Counted from the first letter of the stretch, positions 52,839 through 62,215 are shown. The stretch is DNA of 64,000 bases from JAFGFY01 sp964520425 (GCA_964520425.1 CAZFMX010000005.1:1-64000), one strand, 5' to 3'. Notes: generated by a model not told the origin, from the sequence alone. Translations and numbers: made by a program.

Positions 52839-54131
52839 TTACCCAAACACCCTCTTGAAAATATCATCCACGTGTTTGAGATGGTAATCCAAGTCAAAGA
52901 CATCTTCCACCTCTTGCGCGGACACATGTTCCATGAGTTCTTTATCTTCCAGGAGAAGGGTCTTGAAATCTTTTCCCATATCCCAAACCTTTAAGGCATT
53001 CCGTTGAACCATCTCATAGGCCGTATCCCGTTTCAGCCCTAGATCGGTCAACCGAATGAGGACTCTCTGAGAAAAGATCAGCCCCTTGAGTTTGTTCAGA
53101 TTCTCAAGCATCCTTTTGGGATGAATCCCAAGATTTTCGATGATCCCAGTGAGGCGCCGCAGCATGTAATCTGCGAGGATGGTACTGTCAGGTCCAATGA
53201 CCCTCTCCACTGAGGAATGGCTGATATCCCTTTCATGCCAGAGTGCCATATTTTCCATGGCAGCCAGGGAATTGGTTCTAACCAGACGGGCAAGACCTGA
53301 AATGTTTTCCGACCCAATGGGATTCTTCTTGTGGGGCATGGCCGAAGAACCCTTCTGTCCTTTTGCAAAGGATTCCTCCGCTTCAAGAACCTCTGTCCTC
53401 TGCAGATGGCGAATCTCAACCGCAATCTTCTCCATGGTCCCTGCCAGGATGGCCAGAGCAGAGAAATACTCAGCGTGGCGATCGCGTTGTGTAATTTGAG
53501 TGGATACTTCTGCGGGCTTCAGACCCAGTTTCTCACAAACATAGGCTTCAATCTTCGGAGAGATATTGGCAAAAGTCCCCACAGCCCCGGAAAGCTTTCC
53601 GTAACTGATCACCTCAAGGGCATTTTCCAGCCTCTTGAGATTGCGTTTCATCTCCATATACCAGACGGCCAGCTTGAGTCCGAATGTAATGGGCTCAGCG
53701 TGAATGCCATGGGATCGCCCAATCATGACAGTATATTTGTGCTCATGGGCCCTCTCTTTGATGACTTCCATAAACGTCTTTACATCATCAATGATGACGG
53801 TCATGGCCTCCTTAAGCAAGAGAGCAAAACTGGTGTCCAGGATGTCCGAAGAGGTCAATCCCTGGTGGATAAACCGCGAATCCGGTCCCACGTATTCCGC
53901 CACATTGTTGAGAAAGGCGATCACGTCATGCTTTGTCTCTTCCTCGATTTCCAGGATTCGCTCTACGGAGAAATTCGCCTTCTCCTTGATGTTGGCGAGC
54001 GCTTCCTTGGGGATTTGGCCCTCCTCGGACATGGCCTCGCAGGCCATGACCTCCACTTGAAGCCACTTGGCAAATCGATTCTCGTCTTCCCAAATTCGTC
54101 CCATCTCGGGGCGGGTGTATCGGCTAATCAT
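52839..54131 (-). CDS. purB: Adenylosuccinate lyase
   Basis: 430 residues. Fumarase/aspartase superfamily signature GQKGSSAMPHKKNPIGSENI near 260-280. Other PurB markers are SRYTRPEMGRIWEDENRFAKWL at the N-terminus, HQGLTSSDILDTSFALLL, MIGRSHGIHAEPITFGLKLA with the catalytic histidine, and TQITQRDRHAEYFSAL. It catalyses two fumarate-releasing steps: SAICAR to AICAR and adenylosuccinate to AMP. It is a tetrameric cytoplasmic enzyme and the length is normal. No other purine gene is adjacent. Confidence 0.96.
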   Translation of the reverse strand: MISRYTRPEMGRIWEDENRFAKWLQVEVMACEAMSEEGQIPKEALANIKEKANFSVERILEIEEETKHDVIAFLNNVAEYVGPDSRFIHQGLTSSDILDTSFALLLKEAMTVIIDDVKTFMEVIKERAHEHKYTVMIGRSHGIHAEPITFGLKLAVWYMEMKRNLKRLENALEVISYGKLSGAVGTFANISPKIEAYVCEKLGLKPAEVSTQITQRDRHAEYFSALAILAGTMEKIAVEIRHLQRTEVLEAEESFAKGQKGSSAMPHKKNPIGSENISGLARLVRTNSLAAMENMALWHERDISHSSVERVIGPDSTILADYMLRRLTGIIENLGIHPKRMLENLNKLKGLIFSQRVLIRLTDLGLKRDTAYEMVQRNALKVWDMGKDFKTLLLEDKELMEHVSAQEVEDVFDLDYHLKHVDDIFKRVFG

Positions 54132-54176
54132 AATAAATCCCTCTTTTTCTGTAATTTGTTATGTTCCTTCATAATG

Positions 54177-54251
54177 AAAGGGCTTTTTAGTATAAAACGA
54201 TATAAAATTATATATAATTGACAACAAATTATGCACATAAACAAGCCCTTT
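54177..54251. promoter_or_regulatory. Inverted repeat around an AT-rich block upstream of purB
   Basis: AAAGGGCTT (54177-54185) and AAGCCCTTT (54243-54251) flank an AT-rich block containing TTGTCA and TATATAAT when read toward purB. The promoter of purB should lie here; the arms could hold a regulator or form a cruciform. Confidence 0.4.
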
Positions 54252-54429
54252 ATCAAGAAAAATGAGCCTTGTTTCGGTTTTTCACCCCCTTGACAGAAGC
54301 GAGATCATAACGGGTTCTAATCTTTAAAACCTCATTCAAGTCACGAAAAGGATATACAGACTAGCCGTGGTAATGTAAATAAGGTTCTTCTCCCACATAG
54401 TAAGTCTCTGGGAAGATGCGCCATAACTA

Positions 54430-54661
54430 ATGTCGTGTCTCAGAATTATCTTGAATATTGAGTACCCACTGCACAGATTCAAAGGGGACATGGAACTGGT
54501 TAAAATGATGGAAAATATTTCTGGGACACGACGCTAGGAGAATGGTGATGAGGTCTTTTCATCACCATTCCCTCGATGTGAAACTGAAAAGAGATCCCCA
54601 TGTCCCCAACGTGTCATAGAACCAGCTAAAATGATGAAAGCTATTTCTGAGACATGACACG
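54430..54661. repeat. Palindromic repeat family B, composite copy
   Basis: The left end ATGTCGTGTCTCAGAATTAT (54430-) and two right-type ends, CTGGGACACGACGCTAG (about 54520-54536) and CTGAGACATGACAC (to 54660), show two overlapping elements. A perfect hairpin AATGGTGATGA / TCATCACCATT spans 54541-54569. The words AAAGGGGACATGG and GATCCCCATGTCCCC are the inner arms seen in copy 2, here decayed. The spacer has no gene. Confidence 0.75.
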
Positions 54662-54694
54662 AGTTACTCGCATTCGAAAAAGGGGATATATCTG

Positions 54695-55357
54695 ATGCCG
54701 GAGACAGCTGAAGTGAAGGCGATACTGCTTGATTTTGGGGGCGTTGTGGCTGAAGAAGGATTCAAAGAGGGTCTTCGTACCATCGCCCTAGACCATGGGC
54801 TGGATCCCGACACCGTCATATCTACTGCTTTCGAAATCACCTACGACATCGGGTTCGTCCTGGGTAAAGTAAGGGAAGACGCGTTCTGGAGGGCGATGAG
54901 AAATCGTTTTCCTTTCAGGGAAAGAGATCCAGATTTAACCGAACAGATCCTTTCACGGTTTACCCTTCGCCCCTGGATACTCGATATGGTCTCCGACCTG
55001 AAGGCTCTCGGTGTGGTGGTGGGGATCTTGAGTGATCAATGCCACTGGTTGGACGAACTGGACCAAAGACACGGCTTCTTCAAACGCTTTGACTACATAT
55101 TCAACTCCTATCATCTGCACATTTCAAAAAAGGACCCTGAGATTTTCGACATGGTTTCTCAAAGGCTTCACATCGATCCCGCGAACATCCTGTTTGTTGA
55201 CGATCATGAAGCCCATATTGCCAGGGCAAGACAAAAAGGCCTTCAGGCCATCCTCTATGAAGACAAGGCTTCGTTTATTCAACAATTGGCTGGAATCGTT
55301 TGCGGCATCCTGGAAATCAAGACCTGCCTGCCATCTCTGGCAGGTGGTGGATCGTGA
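54695..55357 (+). CDS. HAD superfamily hydrolase (DFGGV type)
   Basis: 220 residues. Motif I is LLDFGGVVAEEG (nucleophile Asp; the second acidic position is glycine, as in the DxGNV/DxGGV branch of HAD-IA that includes YihX-like phosphatases). Motif II is VGILSDQCHW, motif III is the lysine in HISKKDPEIF and motif IV is ILFVDDHEAHIARARQKG. Helical cap about 20-85. The C-terminal tail (TCLPSLAGGGS) runs through a short palindromic sequence, CTGCCATCTCTGGCAG. No operon partner; substrate unknown. Confidence 0.87.
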   Translation: MPETAEVKAILLDFGGVVAEEGFKEGLRTIALDHGLDPDTVISTAFEITYDIGFVLGKVREDAFWRAMRNRFPFRERDPDLTEQILSRFTLRPWILDMVSDLKALGVVVGILSDQCHWLDELDQRHGFFKRFDYIFNSYHLHISKKDPEIFDMVSQRLHIDPANILFVDDHEAHIARARQKGLQAILYEDKASFIQQLAGIVCGILEIKTCLPSLAGGGS

Positions 55358-55429
55358 AGGTCACGATTTATTTTGGTCTTGTTGAGTATAGTGTTGGGCA
55401 CTAAGGGAAAAGAAAGGAGATATAAAAGA

Positions 55430-56002
55430 TCATTTTTCTAGACAAACAATCCGAAGCAACCGCTTCATTATAGCACCGATTTTGGTATCCATCTTATGGA
55501 TGAATTCCTTGTCGGTGCATCGGATAAGCTTAGGTCTTAGATATAAAATAAGCCTCGCGGCCATTTCTGCCGCACCTGCCGTCAAATGGGTACACTGTTG
55601 GAAGTGGGCTTGTCGATCATGGCGGAAACTTCGAGAGAGTGCTCTACAGCAAGTCGCGCCATAAGTGGCTTTAAACGCATCGTGTAGTTGCCTGGCACTT
55701 TTACGCATGCGTTGTCGGTTATGGTAGGGTTGATCGTCTCCTATAAATAGACCGCACGCCAAAACGGCGCCGCTCAAAGCGCCGCATATACAACCGCTCT
55801 CTCCCAGCGCCATGCTGAACGGTGCTGCAACAGCAACGGCCTGAGCGTCACTCAGGCTGCCGTTAAAAGCCTTGTTTAAGGTTACTACAACCGCTTCAGT
55901 GCATAGCAACTGGCCGGTTTGAAATAGATTTCCTGCGCGGTTTTTAATCTGCGCGATTATCATCTCCGTCTGAGGATTATGATTGTTCCACCACTTTGAC
56001 AT
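55430..56002 (-). CDS. C_GCAxxG_C_C family protein
   Basis: 190 residues. The family is named for its spaced conserved cysteines, visible here as Cys34 in FQTGQLLCTEAVV, SGCICGALSGAVLACGLF, the pair in TYGATCCRALSR and FQQCTHLTAGAAEMAA. Members are common in anaerobic bacteria and archaea, often near redox or metal genes; a metal or Fe-S centre is presumed but the biochemical role is not established. An unusual C-terminal extension (about 30 basic residues, TKIGAIMKRLLRIVCLEK) follows. It is followed on the same strand by the molybdopterin-oxidoreductase-fold and TonB receptor genes when read from right to left. Confidence 0.82.
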   Translation of the reverse strand: MSKWWNNHNPQTEMIIAQIKNRAGNLFQTGQLLCTEAVVVTLNKAFNGSLSDAQAVAVAAPFSMALGESGCICGALSGAVLACGLFIGDDQPYHNRQRMRKSARQLHDAFKATYGATCCRALSRSFRHDRQAHFQQCTHLTAGAAEMAARLILYLRPKLIRCTDKEFIHKMDTKIGAIMKRLLRIVCLEK

Positions 56003-56103
56003 AGGTATAACCAGACTAATTTCAGGCGTTCCTCGAGCCGTTCAACAACGGGGGCTGCATGTGACCGATGGTTCAGGTCCGAAAACGGCTGTCTTTATCC
56101 ATT

Positions 56104-57126
56104 TTAGTAAATATACATATTACTGATCCTCTTGACCGAGCGGCCGCCGGTATTGTCTTCGGGGACCACCATCATGGCAAAGGCCTCCTCAGGCCCCAGA
56201 TTCTGCTCTTCCTTCTTAAATGCGACAATAATATTATTTTCTAACCGTGAATTGAAAAGCTCTCCTATAGAAAATGTGGCGCAGAATCCGTTTTTGCTGG
56301 AAACAGCGATATATCTGTCATACTGGTGGGGGAACTCGATAACCTGTAGTTTTTCCAGCAAAGCGGGAAAAGAAACTCCCTCATAGGAATAAACTCCGTG
56401 AAAGCCTTCGCAATCACCCACCTGTACCTTGCTCCGGATCTTTATTAACGGAAGGTCGATAAGATTTTCCATTGTGACGCTACGGGTTTGTCCTATGCGT
56501 TTATCCATAATTTCAAAGGAGGAAGTCGGTGGCTGAATGATGTTTTTCTTCCTTTCTTCATATACTTTCATTTCAATATCAGCCCTCTCCACAATTATTT
56601 CGCTTACCGAATGAATCTGCCGCCCGTTCCGGAGGTCAGTGGAGACGATCAATTCGAGACGATTCTCCTGTGGACCGAATATTTTTCCGTTTTTACGATA
56701 TGCCAACAACGTACTTCTGCCGATACTTGAGTAGAAAATTTCGCCGAAGGAAAAAGCCACTTCTTCATGTTCAGTACCGAGTACCCTGATGTAAACGGCG
56801 GGCTCGAATTTTCTTTTGTACTTCATACCAGCTTTTTCGAGTATGTCACGCAGCAGGACACCCGCATAATCGGCCACTTCAATCAGCTCTTCATCTTCCG
56901 ATGGATTCTGTTTTTCCTTCAAGACAGGAACCGCGTTGATATGGAATTCAGGGAATGACTGTATGTCATTAATGCTGAGATTGAGAGTCTTTTTCACGGC
57001 GCCTTGAACAGAAATCGTTTTCTGAAACGCATTATTTTTCATGTTGCATTTTGCCAGAAAGAATAACAGAACAAAGGTGAGTAAAATAAAAAGTAGTCGA
57101 TTATTTCGTATAAAAAAAAGATGCAT
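56104..57126 (-). CDS. Exported protein with tandem molybdopterin-oxidoreductase (SUOX-fold) domains
   Basis: 340 residues. The N-terminus is a hydrophobic export signal (LLFILLTFVLLFFLAKC). Cys27 could be a lipobox cysteine, but Lys before it is atypical. Two similar domains follow: residues about 38-185 (TISVQGAVKKTLNLSINDIQ, DYAGVLLRDILEKAGM, RLELIVSTDLRNGRQIHSVS) and 210-340 (VTMENLIDLPLIKI, YSYEGVSFPALLEKL, AMMVVPEDNTGGRSVKRISN). Both resemble the small oxidoreductase molybdopterin-binding fold. Only the second has a cysteine near the expected metal position (VGDCEGFHG); the first has none. It may bind a metal or cofactor without being an enzyme. It lies 84 bases downstream of a TonB receptor gene, suggesting a joint uptake function. 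Confidence 0.7.
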   Translation of the reverse strand: MHLFFIRNNRLLFILLTFVLLFFLAKCNMKNNAFQKTISVQGAVKKTLNLSINDIQSFPEFHINAVPVLKEKQNPSEDEELIEVADYAGVLLRDILEKAGMKYKRKFEPAVYIRVLGTEHEEVAFSFGEIFYSSIGRSTLLAYRKNGKIFGPQENRLELIVSTDLRNGRQIHSVSEIIVERADIEMKVYEERKKNIIQPPTSSFEIMDKRIGQTRSVTMENLIDLPLIKIRSKVQVGDCEGFHGVYSYEGVSFPALLEKLQVIEFPHQYDRYIAVSSKNGFCATFSIGELFNSRLENNIIVAFKKEEQNLGPEEAFAMMVVPEDNTGGRSVKRISNMYIY

Positions 57127-57210
57127 GGTCGTATTTCCTCCCTCTAAAGGATTGTGTTTTTTCCGTTAAAAGGTTATTGTCCTCTAATAAGCAAAAGGGA
57201 TTTTTCATGA

Positions 57211-59466
57211 TTAAAGGGTCAATTTGATTCCGAACCAGGCCCTGATGCCCGGTGCGGGAAATAAATAAAGCTCCTGATAATCTTCATTGAAAATATTTTC
57301 GACAGCACCGAATATCTGGTAATGGTCTTTGAAATTGTAGGTGATTTTAGTATTCAGCAAAAAAAAGTCGTCAAGGCTTTTCTTTACTGCAACAAAATGG
57401 GTATTATCTGCCGGATCCGCATGGTCGTAGTAGACCTGATCCGATACCAGACTTCCGTTCAGGCTGATTTTCAATCCGCAATCGAAGGATTGCGTCAAAT
57501 CAAAATTGAATTTGTGTCTGGGACGGTAAGGAATCTCATCCGGTTTATAGATCAGATCGTCGGCAAGATATTCCGATTCAACCATGACCGTCGAACCATC
57601 ATTTTCCGCCGTCAAGTAAGTGTAGCTGATCCCGGCGGTCAGGTTTGCCGTAAGTTGTGCCGACAAATTTAACTCCATGCCGTTAAGATTGGCATCCGCA
57701 TATTGTTCGAAGCGTCCGATCTCGTTGTCAAAAAAAATCAAATCTTCCACATCGTTATAAAACAATGAGCCTTCAAATTTTAACTTTTCGTTGATCCACC
57801 ATTGGCTGCCTAGTTCATAGCTGATGGTTTTTTCTTCCTTCATATCAGGATCTCCCTTCGGGCCGATCACCCCATCGGCGTAAAGATTCCGCATGGTGGG
57901 GAATCGGATTTTCCTGCCAACGGAGGCATAGAAGTTAAGGGCATCCGAGTAGTCATAATTGATTCCTGCTTGGGGATTAAAGGAATGGATATCATCTCCT
58001 TTTTCCGTACCGGAGGCCTGATCACGGTCAATTTGCGCAAAAGTATCATAGCTCGCCCCTACAGTCAGTGAGAGGCTGTCGGTGATATCGACAACATCCT
58101 CCAGTGCCGCCGAGTAGGTATGGGAAATGAGTTTTTCATATTCCGGAGCGGAAGAAGCAAATGCATACTCGGATTTGTGTACATCCTTTTTAAAACTGTA
58201 TCCCAGACGGACATGATGGTTCTGAACCCGATCCCAGAAGACGTATAAATTGCCGCCGATATTGTAGTCGTCATATTCCGAATCAAATGAAGGCGCACCG
58301 GCAGTGCGAAGCTGGCTGCTGTAAGTATCGTCATCATAGGCATTAAGGGCGCTCTTATAGTCATCGTAAAAGATTCTTCCTTTGAACCTGAGTTTATCGG
58401 TCAATTCATATTCATCGGTGATATTGACCGTATAACGCTTCCAGTCGTCAAACCGCCAGTAGCGGGGGTACCAGTAGGCGGTTCCGCCTGCTCTTCTCGT
58501 CTCGCGATATATGGCACCCGGGGCAATGCCATATTCATTTGTATAGTATTCCATTGAAATTCCCAGGGCATTTTTACCGGTGACGTCCCAATTCGCGGTG
58601 AAAGTGATCGCATCACGAGAATAATCGGTGTTTTCCCGAAGCCCTGAATCCGTTTTCAAAGGTGTATGGGGTATCGGACTCGGCGCAACGGCCATGGAAG
58701 CAAGAATCTCCGGCGCAAGGGTGAAATCCTTGGCAAGCCTGAATCCGTCGGATTCTTTGTGGCTGACTCCAAAAAAATAGCTCAGGTTACCGACCTTTTG
58801 CCCATGGGTAATCGCGATATGGTGGGTGTTGTAGTCACTTATTTCATAAGATAATGCAGCCTCCGGTCTATCTCCGCCTTTCCGAGTGATGATGTTAATC
58901 ACCCCGCCCATGGAATTGGGCCCGTACAAACTCGAAGACAGCCCCTTTATGACTTTGATTTTGGCAATATTCTGAACCGGTATATCAGTCAAATTCACCA
59001 ACCCTTCATAGGGCTGATAAATAGGCATGCCGTCGAGGAGAATGAGTACCTTGTCCTGCTCAAAACCGCGGACACTGGCATAGGATTCCTGCTTGGCCCG
59101 ACCCTGTCGGAAGTATATTCCGGGCAGCAGTTTCAAGGCATCCCCCAGGTTCGAAGCATTATACTTTTCAATATCTGCAGCGGTGACTTCCGAAATCGTT
59201 GTGGGGCTTTCCTTGACGATCTGATCAGCGGTAATGATTACCTCTCCCAATGTATATTCATAATCGTTTTCCCCATTATCTTTTGCCTGAACGGCCGTCG
59301 TGAGAATCAGGCATAAACCAAAAAAAACAATAAACGCTGCAACGATACAAAAATGCATGATGCAGCGCAGCTTCACGAGGGGGGTATTGGGCACATCATT
59401 ATTTAAGTTGAAATGAAAACGGCGCCTCCAATACAGTAGCAAATTACGATAAAGCAAACAGATCAT
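57211..59466 (-). CDS. TonB-dependent outer-membrane receptor
   Basis: 751 residues from ATG 59466, which has GGAGGTG 7-8 bases upstream; the frame runs to 59517. A long signal peptide (over 60 residues, basic then VAAFIVFFGLCLILTTAVQA) precedes the mature protein. The TonB-box-like start LGEVIITADQIV and plug domain follow (ATEKYNAS-type helix, LLPGIYFRQG, SVRGFEQDKVLILLDGMPIY, IKVIKGLSSSLYGPNSMGGV, INIITRKGG). The beta-barrel ends with the terminal strand RAWFGIKLTL, so it is complete. It takes up a scarce ligand with energy from TonB. The downstream SUOX-fold protein hints at a metal-related ligand; no cobalamin riboswitch box was seen upstream. Confidence 0.93.
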   Translation of the reverse strand: MICLLYRNLLLYWRRRFHFNLNNDVPNTPLVKLRCIMHFCIVAAFIVFFGLCLILTTAVQAKDNGENDYEYTLGEVIITADQIVKESPTTISEVTAADIEKYNASNLGDALKLLPGIYFRQGRAKQESYASVRGFEQDKVLILLDGMPIYQPYEGLVNLTDIPVQNIAKIKVIKGLSSSLYGPNSMGGVINIITRKGGDRPEAALSYEISDYNTHHIAITHGQKVGNLSYFFGVSHKESDGFRLAKDFTLAPEILASMAVAPSPIPHTPLKTDSGLRENTDYSRDAITFTANWDVTGKNALGISMEYYTNEYGIAPGAIYRETRRAGGTAYWYPRYWRFDDWKRYTVNITDEYELTDKLRFKGRIFYDDYKSALNAYDDDTYSSQLRTAGAPSFDSEYDDYNIGGNLYVFWDRVQNHHVRLGYSFKKDVHKSEYAFASSAPEYEKLISHTYSAALEDVVDITDSLSLTVGASYDTFAQIDRDQASGTEKGDDIHSFNPQAGINYDYSDALNFYASVGRKIRFPTMRNLYADGVIGPKGDPDMKEEKTISYELGSQWWINEKLKFEGSLFYNDVEDLIFFDNEIGRFEQYADANLNGMELNLSAQLTANLTAGISYTYLTAENDGSTVMVESEYLADDLIYKPDEIPYRPRHKFNFDLTQSFDCGLKISLNGSLVSDQVYYDHADPADNTHFVAVKKSLDDFFLLNTKITYNFKDHYQIFGAVENIFNEDYQELYLFPAPGIRAWFGIKLTL

Positions 59467-60787
59467 TTCATTCACCTCCATGATTATGCAACCAGAATTG
59501 GTTTCTAACAATACCATTGACCAAATCCTAAAAACAGATCACTCTTCTAAACTTGCTGGAATTAAAAATCTTTGTTGCATTTTATTTCTCCATTAAACTG
59601 ATCGTGGTCAGGTTGTTTAAAATTTCTCTTTTCCATCGAATATTTTGTGCCTTTCTAGGTAGAGATTATTCCCGGATAGCGTTAGACTTATATCGCTAAG
59701 TATTACACAGTCCAGGTAGCGCCATTGTGGCTGCAAATGCACTTAATGAAAAAGTCATAGTCCACTTTCCAAATGGATTTATGTCCGGGAGTGTTTGGAC
59801 GGCTATCACGGATGCAAAGGAAACGGACCGCCTAGGTTCGATTAGGTGATGTCAGGTTGGATATGATTTTGGTACATGGTTTTGTCTAACAAACCCGGTT
59901 AGGTAAGGATAAGATCCCTCAAGTAAAGCCAAAATCATGAATCATGGAAGACCCCTTAGCTACGAAAATAGAGACTTGCCTCAGTACCATAGGAAAAATC
60001 GATCTGTCAAACTGGAAAATATGATATTAAAAGCCGTTATTGTCGGAAATTCCGATAGATTTGAAAATTTACAATTGGACAGGATGTACAGGTAGGTAGT
60101 AGCAGTAGTATAACCGCTATTGAAGAATCTTGCCAATAGTCCTCGGACAGATCTATCCTAATCGATTCCGACTATTTCCAGGTAAAATCTTCAGTCGGTT
60201 CCTCAAGGAATTCAGAAAAGAATCTTTTAAATAGGTGTGGTGTAAATAAAAAATCAGCAAGTTATAGAAATCCATACTTGCTGAAATAACTATTTTTTGT
60301 GGCATCCCGCCTGACTAGGCGGGATGCCCTGGACTATCGAAAAAAGGCCATCTGAATCATCAGATGGCCTTCCAGGAATCAAATATAAAATGGCGTCCCC
60401 AAAGGAACTCCTCATTTACCCGTATTGCTCCATTCGTATCATAAGACACAGTAATTACTGCGAATTTTACCCATCAAAGCGGCATAAAAAACCAGTTATT
60501 GTCTCATTCCGCCGCGTATCTCATCGCAACAGCAAATAATCTGAAGACATGACAGTGTGTGTCTAAAATCCATCTGGGAGGGGGAAGGAGGAAAGGGTGT
60601 GTAATTAGGATCTCCAGAAACGTCCAGGCATCAATGACAAAACGTCAAGAAGTGTTCTTTATCCCTATTTACAACATGTTAGCAGAATCACCTATTAGTG
60701 CTATTACCCTGATCGTTAGACATAATACATAGTAAAGTAGTAAAAACTAGCCTTAAATACCCCAAAAGCCATCAATAACACAAATCA
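59467..60787. other. 1.3-kb AT-rich noncoding region with inverted repeats
   Basis: No convincing gene on either strand. Structures seen: the 10-bp inverted repeat ATGATTTTGG / CCAAAATCAT (59863-59872, 59929-59938); the hairpin TCAGCAAGT / ACTTGCTGA (60254-60262, 60276-60284), followed by a run of six T at 60293; and the twin hairpins at 60301-60371. A modest -35/-10 pair for the TonB receptor may lie at 59714-59687 on the minus strand (TGGACT, 16 bases, TATAAG). Confidence 0.5.
60301..60371 (-). terminator. Twin perfect hairpins, one an intrinsic terminator on the minus strand
   Basis: GGCATCCCGCCT (60301-60312) pairs with 60317-60328. AAGGCCATCTGA (60344-60355) pairs with TCAGATGGCCTT (60360-60371). 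Read on the minus strand the second stem is followed at once by a run of T (CCTTTTTTCG), a textbook intrinsic terminator. No minus-strand gene ends here, so it may end a small RNA. Confidence 0.6.
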
Positions 60788-60817
60788 TTGACAAGGATAG
60801 ATGGTTAGACATATAAT
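60788..60817 (+). promoter_or_regulatory. Consensus sigma-70 promoter
   Basis: Perfect TTGACA (60788-60793), an 18-base spacer and perfect TATAAT (60812-60817). The best promoter match in the window. It fires into a 300-base untranslated segment ahead of the gene at 61124. Confidence 0.7.
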
Positions 60818-60824
60818 ATAGTAA

Positions 60825-61075
60825 GTTTATATGTAGTTTTAGTGAATCACAACCAGAGGAAGTCGATCTAATCAGAGAAACAATTGATAGTGCTACGCAG
60901 GTATCACCCTGAGTCCATTATTGACTCACCCCATTGTGGGAAGAAGTAGCATGTATTTACTCCCACTGATTAGCCTAAGTCTGCAGAGGCAGCTAATCAT
61001 AGCTGGGGAGGCAATGGAAAAAGTCTTCGGAGGACACTATTGCTGTGTCCCTTTGGAGGCTTTTTGTTTTTTCCG
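60825..61075 (+). ncRNA. Structured leader or small RNA with mutually exclusive helices and a T-tract
   Basis: CTAATCAG (60868-60875) and GCTAATCA (60992-60999) can each pair with CTGATTAGC (60966-60974), so two folds compete. Further stems are TGAGTC/GACTCA (60910-60928), GTGGGA/TCCCAC (60936-60941, 60961-60966), CAGCT/AGCTG (60990-61005) and GGACAC/GTGTCC (61032-61050), with a T-rich tract at 61061-61072. It matches no riboswitch or housekeeping RNA that I recognise. The stem nearest the T-tract is 10 bases away, so termination is not certain. Confidence 0.45.
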
Positions 61076-61123
61076 ATTAGATAGATTTGGCGCCTTTCCT
61101 TACGTTGTTGGCTGGAGGCTTCT

Positions 61124-62104
61124 ATGAAAACATGTCCTTTCTGCCTGGAGAAAATTCAGAACGAAGCAATCAAATGCAAACACTGTGGAGAGTTTTTCGA
61201 GCAAAAGCCTGTTTTTGAAAAAAACTCTGTCAGCTATTCACCGAAAGTTGAACCAATCCAATCTGAGGATATTGAATTTATAGATTCTGAAAATGAACTA
61301 GAGAACAAAAGACTGCGACATGGCGCAAGAACAGAAGAACAAGACACAGTTGAATGTAATAAGTGCGGAGAATATTTTGATGACAATGTACAGTTCTGCC
61401 CGAATTGTGGTGCTTACGTCAGTAAAAAAAGAAAAAAGAAGTTCTTGTTCGTCATTAATAGCATTTCGTTTTTGATACTTTTCTTAGTGTTAGCAATTTC
61501 TAAATATGCTGGAGAGCTGACCAGAGAAAAACTCGTTCCATCCATTGATTCTGAAAAAGTCGTAGTAGACAAGGATCAGAACAGAAAAGGCCCCATTGCC
61601 ATTGACCCTGATAGTATCGTTCTAATTGAGGATCATAATGAAAAAAGTCCAGTTGTCATTGACCCTGATAAAAGTGTCTCCCAGTGGAGTTATGACTCTA
61701 GAAAGTCAAAGGATCAACTTGGAAGCACCGTCTATGATACTGTAATTACATGGGACGAGCACGAGAATGGGTGTGAATGGCGTTGTAAGAACTTTGGAGG
61801 AGCAGATACGGAATTCAATTATGATGCGTTCAATGATTGGTTAGAATGCTGGCTAAGAACTGTACCCGACGCCCATGAGTGGGACTTCGATAGGGTCTTT
61901 GGATGGCAACATGAAGTTATGCTTCTCTATAATTACAAGCTAAATGGAGTAAGTAAATACAACAACTTAGAACACGCATCACCTAGTTGGATGTATGCCC
62001 ATACCTATTTAAGTTATCTGATGGAGACAGGTTGGAAAAGCGTTTCACTAAGTGAAATACCAGTATGTATCCGTGATTATGTAAAGAGAGAACGTGGCTA
62101 TTAA
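61124..62104 (+). CDS. Zinc-ribbon membrane protein of unknown function
   Basis: 326 residues; GGAGG precedes ATG 61124. Two zinc ribbons are visible: residues about 4-21 (CPFCLEKIQNEAIKCKHCGE) and about 77-98 (VECNKCGEYFDDNVQFCPNC). A single membrane helix follows a basic stretch (KKRKKKFLFVINSISFLILF, about 104-127). The outer or C-terminal part starts with an internal repeat (GPIAIDPDSIVLIEDHNEKS and SPVVIDPDKSVSQWSY) and ends in an aromatic-rich region (GCEWRCKNFGG, DAHEWDFDRVFGWQHEVML). I recognise no family for the C-terminal part. Base composition is AT-richer than most of the window. Confidence 0.75.
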   Translation: MKTCPFCLEKIQNEAIKCKHCGEFFEQKPVFEKNSVSYSPKVEPIQSEDIEFIDSENELENKRLRHGARTEEQDTVECNKCGEYFDDNVQFCPNCGAYVSKKRKKKFLFVINSISFLILFLVLAISKYAGELTREKLVPSIDSEKVVVDKDQNRKGPIAIDPDSIVLIEDHNEKSPVVIDPDKSVSQWSYDSRKSKDQLGSTVYDTVITWDEHENGCEWRCKNFGGADTEFNYDAFNDWLECWLRTVPDAHEWDFDRVFGWQHEVMLLYNYKLNGVSKYNNLEHASPSWMYAHTYLSYLMETGWKSVSLSEIPVCIRDYVKRERGY

Positions 62105-62215
62105 TGAGCAAACTAGAGAGGGATACAAGAAACTGCCAGGCTATGAGCATAATTCAAATATGAGCGGTAGCACATATGAAGAATCAGATGAATAAGTGTA
62201 AAGGAGAAAATATAC

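Noticed and set aside
53331..54221. 296-codon open frame on the plus strand
   Set aside because: It lies antisense to purB, whose motifs and length are unambiguous; no ribosome site or family match.
59467..59960. Possible cobalamin riboswitch upstream of the TonB receptor
   Set aside because: The conserved cobalamin box was not found on the minus strand.
60921..61127. 68-codon frame ending at the zinc-ribbon start
   Set aside because: It overlaps the structured leader and the ribosome site; the composition is not convincing. It could at most be a leader peptide.
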